The notes beneath the pieces are model-generated. The model made no database searches. It had not been told where the DNA came from and saw only the letters and a list, made by a program, of their open reading frames with translations. 64,000 bases of DNA, from assembly GCA_965249815.1 (NCBI GenBank), contig CBDFMV010000002.1, positions 310,001 to 374,000 on the forward strand. Reading direction: 5' to 3'. The DNA comes from JAJAZB01 sp965249815. GTDB lineage: Bacteria > Bacteroidota > Bacteroidia > Cytophagales > Spirosomataceae. The position numbers were made by a program, and so were the translations under genes. Below, one piece after another: positions 24,492-32,222 of the stretch; position 1 is the stretch's first letter; the number at the start of each line of letters is the position of its first letter.

Positions 24492-26006
24492 ATGCAGCTA
24501 AACCTACAAAACATCACCAAAACCTTCCCCGGCGTGCGCGCCCTCGACGGCGTGTCGCTCAACGTGCAGCCGGGCGAAGTTCACGCGCTGTGCGGGGAGA
24601 ACGGCGCCGGGAAAAGCACGCTGATGAACGTGCTGGCCGGCAACCTTCAGCCTGATTCGGGCGAGATTTTACTCGATAACCAGCTCGTCGCCATTCCCAA
24701 CCCGCAGCGGGCCGCCGAACTGGGCATCGCCCTCGTATACCAGGAGCGCAGCCTGGCCGACAACCTGAGCGTGGCCGAGAACATTTTTGCCAACAACCCA
24801 CCCGTCACCCGCCTCGGCCTGATTGATTATCCCGCCCTCTACCGCCAGACCGAAAGCCTGCTGGCCGAACTCCAAATCAGCGGCATTTCGTCCAAAACGC
24901 CCGTCGGGCGGCTGTCGCCGGGGCAGAAGCAGATGGTCGAAATCGCGAAGGCGTTGTCCAAAAAACCGCAGCTTCTGATTTTGGACGAACCCACCGCGAG
25001 CCTCACCGAGCGCGAAACGGCGGTGCTTTTCGACGTGGTGCGGCAACTCCGTGAACGGGGCGTCGGCATCGTGTACATTTCGCACCGGATGGACGAAATC
25101 TGGCACCTCGCCGACCGCATCACCGTGTTGAAAGATGGCCGCTGGCAGGCCACCCGCCCGGCTTCGGCACTGACGCCCAATGAGTTGGTTCGGTTGATGG
25201 TGGGCCGGGACCTGCACCAGATGGAAGGCGTTTCGGCAAAAACTAACGAGGTGCTGCTCTCGGTCGAACACCTGACCGGCGGGCGCTTCCGCGACGTGTC
25301 GTTCACGCTGCACCGGGGCGAAATCCTGGGCCTGGCCGGATTGGTGGGCGCGGGCCGCACCGAAATCGCCCGCGCCATTTTCGGAGCCGACGAAATTTTA
25401 TCGGGAAAAATCAGCCTGAACGGCGAAGTGTATCACGCCGACCACCCGGCGGAGGCCATCCGGCGTGGCGTGGGCTACGTGCCCGAGGAGCGCAAGTCGA
25501 GCGGGGTGTTTCTCCAAATGCCCGTGGCGGAAAACATCATTTCTGCCAACCTCCGTGCCGCCGTCGTGGGGCGTTGGTTTTCAGAGAAAAAAGCCGCTTC
25601 GCTGGCGGAAGATTTTCGCCGGAAACTCCGCATCGCCACGCCGTCGGTGCGGCAAAAAGCGGTGAATCTGAGCGGGGGAAACCAGCAGAAAGTCGTCCTC
25701 GCCCGCTGGCTGCTCACCAACCCCGACCTGCTCATCGTTGATGAACCCACCCACGGCATCGACGTCGGCGCGAAGTTCGAGGTGTACGGCCTGCTCCGCC
25801 AACTTGCCGCCGGGGGCAAGGGTATTTTGTTAATTTCGAGCGAGTTGCCCGAACTACTGGCGCTGTCTGATACGGTGCTCGTCATCCACCAGGGCCGTGT
25901 GGCCGGGCAGCTTTCCCGCGCCGAAGCCACCGAAGAGCGGGTGCTGGCGCTGGCGTCGGGGCTGAATTCCGCAGGGAGTAAAAATTCCCCCTTTGAAGGG
26001 GGTTAG
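24492..26006 (+). CDS. sugar ABC transporter ATP-binding protein, RbsA/XylG-like
   Basis: 504 residues with two fused nucleotide-binding domains, typical of carbohydrate (CUT2) importers. Domain 1 has Walker A GENGAGKST (35-43), signature LSPGQKQMVEIA and Walker B LLILDEPTAS. Domain 2 has the degenerate Walker A GLVGAGRTE, signature LSGGNQQKVVLARW and LLIVDEPTHGIDVG. It energises uptake with the permease at 26117. ABC sugar importers are uncommon in Bacteroidota, which mostly use SusCD, so transfer is likely. The last residues (NSPFEGG) and the stop lie inside the repeat at 25983-26082. Confidence 0.95.
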   Translation: MQLNLQNITKTFPGVRALDGVSLNVQPGEVHALCGENGAGKSTLMNVLAGNLQPDSGEILLDNQLVAIPNPQRAAELGIALVYQERSLADNLSVAENIFANNPPVTRLGLIDYPALYRQTESLLAELQISGISSKTPVGRLSPGQKQMVEIAKALSKKPQLLILDEPTASLTERETAVLFDVVRQLRERGVGIVYISHRMDEIWHLADRITVLKDGRWQATRPASALTPNELVRLMVGRDLHQMEGVSAKTNEVLLSVEHLTGGRFRDVSFTLHRGEILGLAGLVGAGRTEIARAIFGADEILSGKISLNGEVYHADHPAEAIRRGVGYVPEERKSSGVFLQMPVAENIISANLRAAVVGRWFSEKKAASLAEDFRRKLRIATPSVRQKAVNLSGGNQQKVVLARWLLTNPDLLIVDEPTHGIDVGAKFEVYGLLRQLAAGGKGILLISSELPELLALSDTVLVIHQGRVAGQLSRAEATEERVLALASGLNSAGSKNSPFEGG

Positions 26007-26082
26007 GGGGATGTAGCTGGAAGATGAGAGTACTTCCATTCCGACCGCAGACATCCCACTAACCCCCTTCAAAGGGGGAATT
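25983..26082. repeat. 32-bp-arm fold-back repeat overlapping the ABC ATPase stop
   Basis: The arms at 25983-26014 (AATTCCCCCTTTGAAGGGGG...) and 26051-26082 (...CCCCCTTCAAAGGGGGAATT) are nearly perfect complements; the inner parts also self-pair. A related element lies at 61208-61283. The repeat encodes the last residues and the stop of the ATPase and covers most of the gap to the permease. Confidence 0.7.
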
Positions 26083-26116
26083 AAATACATTTGCACCCGT
26101 AACCTCCAAACCCACC

Positions 26117-27055
26117 TTGAAAACCCTCCTCCAGGACCGCGTGTACACCCTCGCCCTCACCATCGCGGTCGTTGCAGTGGGGGCGAGTCTGGTTTTTCCG
26201 CAGAATTTCCCGACGTTCGAAAACCTCAGCCAGATTTTCCTCAACCTCAGCATCGATACCATCGTGGCCGTGGGCATGATGGTGCTCCTCGTGGCGGGGG
26301 CCTTCGACCTCTCGGTGGGGTCGGTAGTGGCGTTTTCGGGCGGACTGACGGCGGCGCTGATGTACCATAACGCCGTGCCCGTGCCCCTGGCCGTGGCGGC
26401 GGGCCTCGGCGCGGCGCTCGGCATCGGCTGGGTCAACGGCCTGCTCATTGCCCGCGTGGGCATCAACCCCATGATTCAGACGCTCGCCATGATGGGTATC
26501 GTGCGCGGTGGGGCGCTGATGGTGAGCGGCGCGGGCATCCAGAACCTGCCGTACTGGTTCAACGCGCTGGGGCAGTCGAAGCTGCTGGGCCTGCAAATGC
26601 CCATCTGGTACATGCTCCTCACGGTGGGCGTGTTCGCGTTTCTGGCGCAACGCACGCCGTTTTTCCGGCGCTACTACTACATCGGGGCCAACGCCCGCGC
26701 GGCCGAACTCTCCGGCATCCGCACCCAGCGAATGATGACCTGGGCCTTCGTGCTCTCGGCGGGGCTGGCGGGTGTGGCGGGCATCCTGCTCGCCTCGCGG
26801 CTCGGCGCGGCCATGTCGAGTTCGGGGCGAGGGCTGGAACTGCGCGTGATTACGGCGGTGATTCTGGGCGGGGCGAGCCTGGCCGGGGGGCAGGGCAAAA
26901 TCGTCGGGGCGCTGCTGGGGTCGCTGTTCATGGGGCTGGTGGGCAACCTCATGGTCATCGCCCGCGTGTCGGGCTACTGGCAGGAAATCATCCTCGGCCT
27001 GATTCTGATTGGGGCGATTTGGCTGGATCAGGTGGTGAAGAAGCGGGTGGGGTGA
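26117..27055 (+). CDS. sugar ABC transporter permease, RbsC-like
   Basis: 312 residues, opening with a TTG start (MKTLLQDRVYTLALTIAVVA). There are about eight to nine hydrophobic helices, and the family signature GAFDLSVGSVVAFSGGLTAA is at about 60-80. The later segment GGASLAGGQGKIVGALLGSL is the coupling loop area. It forms the membrane channel of the CUT2 importer with the ATPase just upstream. Its binding proteins are not adjacent: a toxin-antitoxin pair, an AT-rich orphan and a glycosidase intervene before the two lipoproteins at 30029 and 31030. Confidence 0.9.
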   Translation: MKTLLQDRVYTLALTIAVVAVGASLVFPQNFPTFENLSQIFLNLSIDTIVAVGMMVLLVAGAFDLSVGSVVAFSGGLTAALMYHNAVPVPLAVAAGLGAALGIGWVNGLLIARVGINPMIQTLAMMGIVRGGALMVSGAGIQNLPYWFNALGQSKLLGLQMPIWYMLLTVGVFAFLAQRTPFFRRYYYIGANARAAELSGIRTQRMMTWAFVLSAGLAGVAGILLASRLGAAMSSSGRGLELRVITAVILGGASLAGGQGKIVGALLGSLFMGLVGNLMVIARVSGYWQEIILGLILIGAIWLDQVVKKRVG

Positions 27056-27062
27056 TTTCAAT

Positions 27063-27070
27063 TATCTTTG
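27063..27070 (+). promoter_or_regulatory. candidate -7 box for the PIN module
   Basis: TATCTTTG matches the TAnnTTTG -7 consensus and lies 18 bp before the ATG at 27089, just after the permease stop. No matching -33 box is evident because that region is still coding. It suggests the toxin-antitoxin pair has its own promoter. Confidence 0.4.
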
Positions 27071-27088
27071 ATTTGAAAAAAAGAGAAC

Positions 27089-27289
27089 ATGGCCCAGAAA
27101 CAGCCCCCCAAGGTAAAAAAAACGGTGCAGGTGGATTCCAGCCTGCTACCCCTGCTCAGCGTGATGCTCAAAAAAGCCAACCTCTCGCTCAGTGACCTGA
27201 ACGACTCCGCCATCCGCCGGTGGATTAACCAGAACATCGACCTGCTCAGCCAGCACGAGCGGGAGCAGTTTAAAGATGTGTTGCTGTGA
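27089..27289 (+). CDS. putative antitoxin of a PIN toxin pair
   Basis: 66 residues, basic at the start (MAQKQPPKVKKTVQVDSSLL) and then helical (LPLLSVMLKKANLSLSDLND). It overlaps the PIN gene as GTGA (27286-27289), the usual coupling of antitoxin to toxin. No antitoxin family was recognised; it differs from the antitoxin-like genes at 33.5 and 39.1 kb. The assignment rests on size and position. Confidence 0.55.
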   Translation: MAQKQPPKVKKTVQVDSSLLPLLSVMLKKANLSLSDLNDSAIRRWINQNIDLLSQHEREQFKDVLL

Positions 27290-27735
27290 AAAACCTGCCC
27301 ACGCACGTTTTTTTAGACGCCAACGTGCTCATCAACGATGCGCTGTTTCGGCAACGGCAGGAAAAACGCGGGGCTGCTTCGGCAACGGCGGTACGCTACC
27401 TGCGCGCCCGGCCTAACGCCCGGTTGTACGTGGCGGTGCTTTCGGTGGTGCAGGTGGCGGCCACGTTGAGCAAGCGGGCCAGATTTTCGGCATCGGAAAT
27501 TGACGCCGAGGTGAAACGCATCCTGGCGCAGTACTACCTCATCGACCTCACCGAAAAAGACCTGCACACGGCGCTGGCCGTCGCGGGCGGTGATTGGGAA
27601 GACGCCGTGCAGTACGCCCTGAGCCAAAAAATGCGCTGTTTTTACATCATCACCGAAAACGCGAAAGACTTCCGCAGCTTCGCCAACGTGTCCGTCGTCC
27701 CGCCAGGCCGGATTCGGTTGGTGCTGGTGGATTAA
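27286..27735 (+). CDS. PIN-domain toxin (VapC-like ribonuclease)
   Basis: 149 residues, GTG start. The PIN acidic residues are visible as D11 in HVFLDANVLINDAL, an acidic pair in GGDWEDAVQYALSQ, and the C-terminal ITENAKDF (TxNxxDF type). PIN toxins of VapBC modules cleave tRNA or rRNA when released from the antitoxin. The pair lies between the permease and the rest of the transporter genes, so it may be an insertion into the operon. Confidence 0.75.
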   Translation: MKNLPTHVFLDANVLINDALFRQRQEKRGAASATAVRYLRARPNARLYVAVLSVVQVAATLSKRARFSASEIDAEVKRILAQYYLIDLTEKDLHTALAVAGGDWEDAVQYALSQKMRCFYIITENAKDFRSFANVSVVPPGRIRLVLVD

Positions 27736-27808
27736 TTATTTCGTCATTCTACGCTGAGACGCATTGCATCAATTCACCTTAAAGACGTCAACACTCTTGG
27801 ACAACGTT

Positions 27809-28147
27809 ATGACGAAAAAGCGACTCTTTCAGATTATTGGTGTAATATTTTTATCGGCAATAACTCTTCAACAGGTTGCCAAATATTTTCTTGATTCAAA
27901 TACTCCACAAGCAATTGATGAACTTATTGAGCAAGTCAAAAATAATAAAGCTTTGACAAATAAAATTGGTGGGTATGATTCGTATCGATTTTCCTACAAT
28001 TATGAAAAGTACGACATGGGAGAAGATTCGCCATTTGAAATAATTATTTTTGGAGACACAGCAGGTGTAAAATTTATTGGAAAATTAAGGAAGCAAGGCG
28101 AAGTATCGAGAATAGTTGAAGTGGATACAGTATTCAAGTCCTATTAA
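27809..28147 (+). CDS. AT-rich orphan membrane-anchored protein
   Basis: 112 residues from the ATG at 27809 (MTKKRLFQIIGVIFLSAITL). The N-terminus is one membrane anchor or uncleaved signal. The rest is a small alpha/beta domain (IDELIEQVKNNKALTNKIGG, FEIIIFGDTAGVKFIGKLRK). The layout slightly recalls the Coa1/Tim21-like group of small anchored proteins, but this is weak. Base composition is far lower in G+C than the surrounding operon, which points to recent acquisition with or beside the PIN module. Confidence 0.5.
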   Translation: MTKKRLFQIIGVIFLSAITLQQVAKYFLDSNTPQAIDELIEQVKNNKALTNKIGGYDSYRFSYNYEKYDMGEDSPFEIIIFGDTAGVKFIGKLRKQGEVSRIVEVDTVFKSY

Positions 28148-28237
28148 GTATCACCAAAAAATTTTAAAATATATGCATGCTTGACAGACTTGGCTGTGTA
28201 AGTTAATGGCAACCCTATGCATTCCTAAACTACCTCC

Positions 28238-29911
28238 ATGAAATTTCTCCCCCTCCTTCTCCTGCTTCCCCACCTCGCCCTTGCCCAGAAAAAGCCCTTC
28301 GGCTTCACGGTTTCCGCGCCAAAAACGACCGTGGAAATCTACGATTTCTGGGAAGGCACGCTGACGCTGAAAAAGCCCACGCCCTACAACCCCTTCGCCG
28401 AGGCGACGCTGACGGGCCAGTTCACCGATGAAACTGGGCAGGTCACCGAGGCCGAAGGGTTCTGCGACGCCCAGGACGGGCGCACGGCGAAGGTGCGGTT
28501 CATGCCCGCCAAACCGGGCAACTACCGCTACGTCCTGCGTTACGAACAGGGCGGCAAACTTGAGGAAGTTTCCGGGCAGTTTACCGCTGTAAAATCCAGT
28601 CGTAAGGGCCCGTTGCGCGTGGACACGGCGCACCCCTGGCATTTCGCGTACGAGGGCACGGGCGAACATTTTTTCTGGAACAGCACCACCACGTACTGGC
28701 TGATGGGTTGGAAAGACGAGGCCATCATCCGCGCCGCCCTCGACCGGCTGGCCCGCCACGGCATCAACCGGATTCGGGTCGCGATGAACGCCCGGCAGGA
28801 CGACGGTACCCGCTGGGCCGAACCGCTGGTGAAGGAATCGAAACAGTTTACCTTCAAACTCACGCCCTGGGTGGCGAAGCAACCCGACGACCTCGACAAC
28901 CCCGGCTTCGACGTGACCCGCTTCAATGTGGCGCATTGGCAGAAACTCGACCGGCTGGTGGACTACGCCCGGCAGCGGGGCATCGTCGTCTCGCTCATTT
29001 TTTACCTCGACGGCCTCGACCACGGCTGCGATCCGTTCAAAAAAACCAACATGGGCAACCTGGACGAGCAGCGCTACTACCGCTACGCCGCCGCCCGGTA
29101 CTCGGCCTTCGAGAACATCACCTGGGACGTGACCAACGAGTACCACCTGTTTCGCAACGAGGCGTGGGTCGAGAAAATGGGCACCCTGCTCAAGGCCGTT
29201 GACCCGGTGAAGCACCTGATTTCGGTCCACGGAAATGCCGAGTTTCCCTTCCGCAAAGCGCCCTGGGTGGACATGGTGCTCTACCAGTCGTGGGACGAGT
29301 GCGGGGGCTACGCCTTCATCAGCGAATGCCGCCGCAAGCAGGCCGAAACGGGGCGGATTCTGCCCCAAATCAATGAGGAGTACGGCTACGAAGACCACTA
29401 CCCCGTGTGGGGTTGCGGGGCCACGGCCACCAAAGTGCCCAACGGCCGCAACGCCGACAACCGCCGTCGGCTGGCCTGGGAAATCGTGATGGCGGGCGGC
29501 CACCAGACCACGGGCGAACGGGCCAACGAAGGTACCGGGGCCGGTGCCGACGCGGGCGGGGGCTGGATCAACGGGCGGGGCAACGACGCGATGACGATGC
29601 TGCCGTACTACCGGCACCTGAAGGAGATTTTTCAGCAAACCGAGTTCTGGAAATTGGAACCGCGCAACGAACTGGTCAATTTTGGCAACCTTTGCCTGGC
29701 CGAGTCGGGGCGGGAGTACCTGGTGTACAGCCGGTTGTCGGCCTGCCGGGTGGTGCTGCCCCGCGAGGCGGGCGTTTTTTCGGTGACGATGTTCAACCCG
29801 CGAACGGGCGAAAAAACAGCTCTGCCCGACTGCGACGCGAAGGCCAATGGGGCGTTCCAGTACCCGAAGGAACTGAGCGATGATTGGGTGTTTGTGTTGA
29901 AGAAAAAATGA
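28238..29911 (+). CDS. secreted DUF5060/DUF4038-type glycoside hydrolase
   Basis: 557 residues with a signal peptide (MKFLPLLLLLPHLALAQ). Residues about 25-115 form a DUF5060-like beta-sandwich (VEIYDFWEGTLTLKKPTPYN, RFMPAKPGNYRYVLRYEQ). A (beta/alpha)8 domain follows (HFFWNSTTTYWLMGWKDEAI, NRIRVAMNARQDDG). Candidate catalytic acids are in NITWDVTNEYHL and LPQINEEYGYEDHY. DUF4038 enzymes include the GH140 apiosidase of RG-II breakdown, which would fit an apiose island, but I cannot assign a CAZy family by eye. It lies between the orphan gene and the first binding lipoprotein and should feed the ABC importer. Confidence 0.7.
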   Translation: MKFLPLLLLLPHLALAQKKPFGFTVSAPKTTVEIYDFWEGTLTLKKPTPYNPFAEATLTGQFTDETGQVTEAEGFCDAQDGRTAKVRFMPAKPGNYRYVLRYEQGGKLEEVSGQFTAVKSSRKGPLRVDTAHPWHFAYEGTGEHFFWNSTTTYWLMGWKDEAIIRAALDRLARHGINRIRVAMNARQDDGTRWAEPLVKESKQFTFKLTPWVAKQPDDLDNPGFDVTRFNVAHWQKLDRLVDYARQRGIVVSLIFYLDGLDHGCDPFKKTNMGNLDEQRYYRYAAARYSAFENITWDVTNEYHLFRNEAWVEKMGTLLKAVDPVKHLISVHGNAEFPFRKAPWVDMVLYQSWDECGGYAFISECRRKQAETGRILPQINEEYGYEDHYPVWGCGATATKVPNGRNADNRRRLAWEIVMAGGHQTTGERANEGTGAGADAGGGWINGRGNDAMTMLPYYRHLKEIFQQTEFWKLEPRNELVNFGNLCLAESGREYLVYSRLSACRVVLPREAGVFSVTMFNPRTGEKTALPDCDAKANGAFQYPKELSDDWVFVLKKK

Positions 29912-29917
29912 AAAATT

Positions 29918-30017
29918 TTAACCGCAGCGGCGGACCGTCGCAAAGGCGCAAAGGAAGCGCGAAGGTCGCAACCTTGACTTTGCGACCTTCGCGCTTCCTT
30001 TGCGCCTTTGCGGTTAA
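29918..30017. repeat. TTAACCGC hairpin repeat, copy 2
   Basis: A 100-bp inverted repeat opening TTAACCGCAGCGG and closing CTTTGCGCCTTTGCGGTTAA, with a near-perfect inner stem (CGCGAAGGTCGCA against TGCGACCTTCGCG). It fills the gap between the glycosidase and the first binding lipoprotein and ends 11 bp before the latter's ATG at 30029. Confidence 0.75.
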
Positions 30018-30028
30018 GTGCGTTCTCC

Positions 30029-31033
30029 ATGAAAAAAATTCTGCCTCTGATTCTCCTGCTCACTGCCTGCGAACTGCCACCCCGGCAAGCCCAGCAGAGC
30101 ACCGTGTCCAGCACCGAAACGAACCAGGCCGCCGTCACCTTCGCCGGGGGCGAGGAGGAGTACGTGATGGTCACGCCGCTGATCAACCTGCCGCTGTACG
30201 TCAACCACGACCAGAAGGCGTTTCTGGCCTGGGGCAAGGCAAACGGGGTGAAAACCAGCATCATCGGCCCGGCGGACTGGGATATTCCCAACCAGATCGC
30301 CGCCATCGAGCAGGTCATCGGCACGCGTCCCGCCGGCCTGCTCATCAACGGCACCGACCCCGGCATCGCCCAGGCCATCAACCGGGCCGTGGCGGCGGGC
30401 ATTCCGACGGTGGTGTACGATTCGGACATCAAGTCGAACCGCAACGCCTTCCTCGGCACGGATTGGTACGAAATGGGCCGGTTGCAGGGCGAGGCAATGG
30501 CCCGGCATACAGGTGGCAAGGGCAAGGTGGCCTGCCTGGGAATTCTGGGACTGAGCAACCAGGAGGCAGGGTTTCGCGGCGTGCAGGACGCGCTGAAGAA
30601 GTTTCCGAATATGGAATATTTGGGAAAATACGGCGTGAAAGGCGATTTGGAAGACGCTGCCCGCGTGGCCGCCGACCTGATGGCCGCACATCCCGACCTG
30701 GCCGGACTCTGCGGCTTTACCTCCGAAACTGGCCCCGGCATTGCGCTGGCGGTGAAGGAGGCCGGGAAAGTCGGCAAGGTGAAAATCACCACGGTGGACG
30801 CCGAAGCGCAGCACCTGAAGCTGGTGAAGGAGGGCGTGATTCAGTACCTCGTGGGCCAGAAACGCGAACTGTTCACCTGGTATGGCGCGCAGTTTCTGCA
30901 CGATTTGGTCCATCGCACGAATGCGCTGACGGCCAACGACCGGAAGGCGGGCGTGGTGGCCGTACCTTCGTCGGTCAGCACCGGACAAGTGGAAATCGAC
31001 GCGGGGAATGTGGATTTGTTTTTGAAAAAATGA
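30029..31033 (+). CDS. sugar ABC transporter substrate-binding lipoprotein 1
   Basis: 334 residues from the ATG at 30029 (MKKILPLILLLTACELPPRQ). The lipobox is LLTAC with Cys14. It belongs to the periplasmic-binding-protein class of ribose/xylose-type CUT2 importers (FLAWGKANGVKTSIIGPADW, GLLINGTDPGIAQAINRAVA, GIPTVVYDSDIKSN). It should capture the island's sugar for the permease at 26117. The stop overlaps the second lipoprotein start as ATGA. The two lipoproteins are tandem paralogues with the same order of motifs and each preceded by a hairpin repeat. Confidence 0.9.
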   Translation: MKKILPLILLLTACELPPRQAQQSTVSSTETNQAAVTFAGGEEEYVMVTPLINLPLYVNHDQKAFLAWGKANGVKTSIIGPADWDIPNQIAAIEQVIGTRPAGLLINGTDPGIAQAINRAVAAGIPTVVYDSDIKSNRNAFLGTDWYEMGRLQGEAMARHTGGKGKVACLGILGLSNQEAGFRGVQDALKKFPNMEYLGKYGVKGDLEDAARVAADLMAAHPDLAGLCGFTSETGPGIALAVKEAGKVGKVKITTVDAEAQHLKLVKEGVIQYLVGQKRELFTWYGAQFLHDLVHRTNALTANDRKAGVVAVPSSVSTGQVEIDAGNVDLFLKK

Positions 31034-32103
31034 AGCCTCGTGTTTTGAACCGCAAAGACGCAACGAGTTTCCGCAACGGGCGCAAAGTCAATTTTGCGAA
31101 CCTTGCGCTTTTCCTGGCGTCTGTGCAGTTAAGTCTTCTACTGACTTCCTGCGAATTACCGCCACGCACGCCGACAACCAACCGACCAACAACTCCAATC
31201 GAACGGAAGCAGGTGTTCGACGAAGAATACGTCATGGTCACGCCGCTGCGGAATTTTCCGTTTTACGTCAACCACGACCAGAAGGCGTTTTTAGCGTGGG
31301 GCAAGGAGCATGGGGTAAAAACTTCAATTCTCGGCCCCGAAGAGTGGGACATTGCTGGGCAAATCGCCGTCATCGAGCAGGTCATCGGCACCCGCCCGAC
31401 GGGCCTGCTCATCAACGGCACCGACCAGGCCATTGCCGGGGCCATCGACCGCGCCGTGGCGGCGGGCATTCCCACCGTCGTGTACGATTCGGACATTCCG
31501 GGCTCGCGCCGCCACTGTTTTTTGGGCACGGATTGGTACAAAATCGGGCGGCTCCAGGGCGAGGCGCTGGTGCGGCTCACGGGCGGCAAGGGCAAAATCG
31601 CCTACCTCGGCATTCCCGGTTTGAGCAATCAGGAGGCGGGATTTCGGGGCTTGCTCGACGTTTTGAAAAAGCACCCGGCGATGCAGCCCCTCGGCCCTTA
31701 CGACGAAAAATCGAATGCCGAGGTGGCCGCCCGGCAAACGGCGGATTTGCTCGCCGCCCACCCCGATTTGGCGGGCATCGCCTGCTTCACGGCGGCAGCG
31801 GCTCCCGGCGCAGCGGTGGCCATTCGCGAAGCGGGAAAAATCGGGAAGGTGAAAGTGACGACGGTGAATTATGAGCCGGAAATGCTCCAGTTGCTCCGCG
31901 AAGGCCGGATTGATTACTGCGTGGGGCAAAAACGCGAAACCTTCACCTGGTACGGCGCGCAGTTTCTCTACGACCTGGCCCACGGGCGGAACGCGATGAC
32001 CGCCGACGATGCGCGGGCGGGCGTGGCGGCGGTGCCGTTTGCGGTGAGTCCCGGCGTGTTCGAGGTGACGCGAGGGAACGTAGGGCTGTTTGAAAGCCGA
32101 TGA
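31030..32103 (+). CDS. sugar ABC transporter substrate-binding lipoprotein 2 with repeat-derived signal peptide
   Basis: 357 residues from the ATG at 31030 in an ATGA overlap with copy 1. It is a paralogue of the first lipoprotein (FLAWGKEHGVKTSILGPEEW, GLLINGTDQAIAGAIDRAVA, GIPTVVYDSDIPGS). The lipobox is SLLLTSC with Cys41, matching LLLTAC of copy 1. The preceding 31 bases of copy 1, including its ATG, are missing here. Instead, residues about 7-35 are encoded by the decayed hairpin repeat at 31048-31133, giving an n-region of about 21 residues and a hydrophobic core NFANLALFLASVQLSLLL. The fold and role should equal copy 1, perhaps with different sugar preference. Confidence 0.85.
   Translation: MKPRVLNRKDATSFRNGRKVNFANLALFLASVQLSLLLTSCELPPRTPTTNRPTTPIERKQVFDEEYVMVTPLRNFPFYVNHDQKAFLAWGKEHGVKTSILGPEEWDIAGQIAVIEQVIGTRPTGLLINGTDQAIAGAIDRAVAAGIPTVVYDSDIPGSRRHCFLGTDWYKIGRLQGEALVRLTGGKGKIAYLGIPGLSNQEAGFRGLLDVLKKHPAMQPLGPYDEKSNAEVAARQTADLLAAHPDLAGIACFTAAAAPGAAVAIREAGKIGKVKVTTVNYEPEMLQLLREGRIDYCVGQKRETFTWYGAQFLYDLAHGRNAMTADDARAGVAAVPFAVSPGVFEVTRGNVGLFESR
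31048..31133. repeat. hairpin repeat, copy 3, inside a coding region
   Basis: A diverged copy of the TTAACCGC family opening AACCGCAAAGACGCAACG and closing TGGCGTCTGTGCAGTTAAG. The whole element is translated in frame as part of the signal peptide region of the second binding lipoprotein. It is the most diverged of the four copies seen, as expected if the coding function now constrains it. Confidence 0.7.
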
Positions 32104-32132
32104 GCAGCCAGTCGTAGGAGATTTGTGCGTGG

Positions 32133-32180
32133 GGCACGGCTGGCTGCGGGTTTTGGTTCCGGGCCGTTTCCAGCCGTGCC
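32133..32180. terminator. GGCACGGCTGG/CCAGCCGTGCC inverted repeat
   Basis: Perfect 11-bp arms at 32133-32143 and 32170-32180 in the 119-bp gap between the second binding lipoprotein (+) and the VWA gene (-), which converge. A further ACGGCTGGAAA follows at 32197. It is likely a bidirectional terminator closing the catabolic island. Confidence 0.5.
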
Positions 32181-32222
32181 ACCGCACGGCCCTTTTACGG
32201 CTGGAAACTCATTGGCTGCAAA

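Noticed and set aside
29884..31029. Continuous open frame joining the glycosidase end to the second binding lipoprotein
   Set aside because: It is a chance read-through in the frame of copy 2 across copy 1; the text before 31030 matches no protein, and copy 1 occupies a different frame there.
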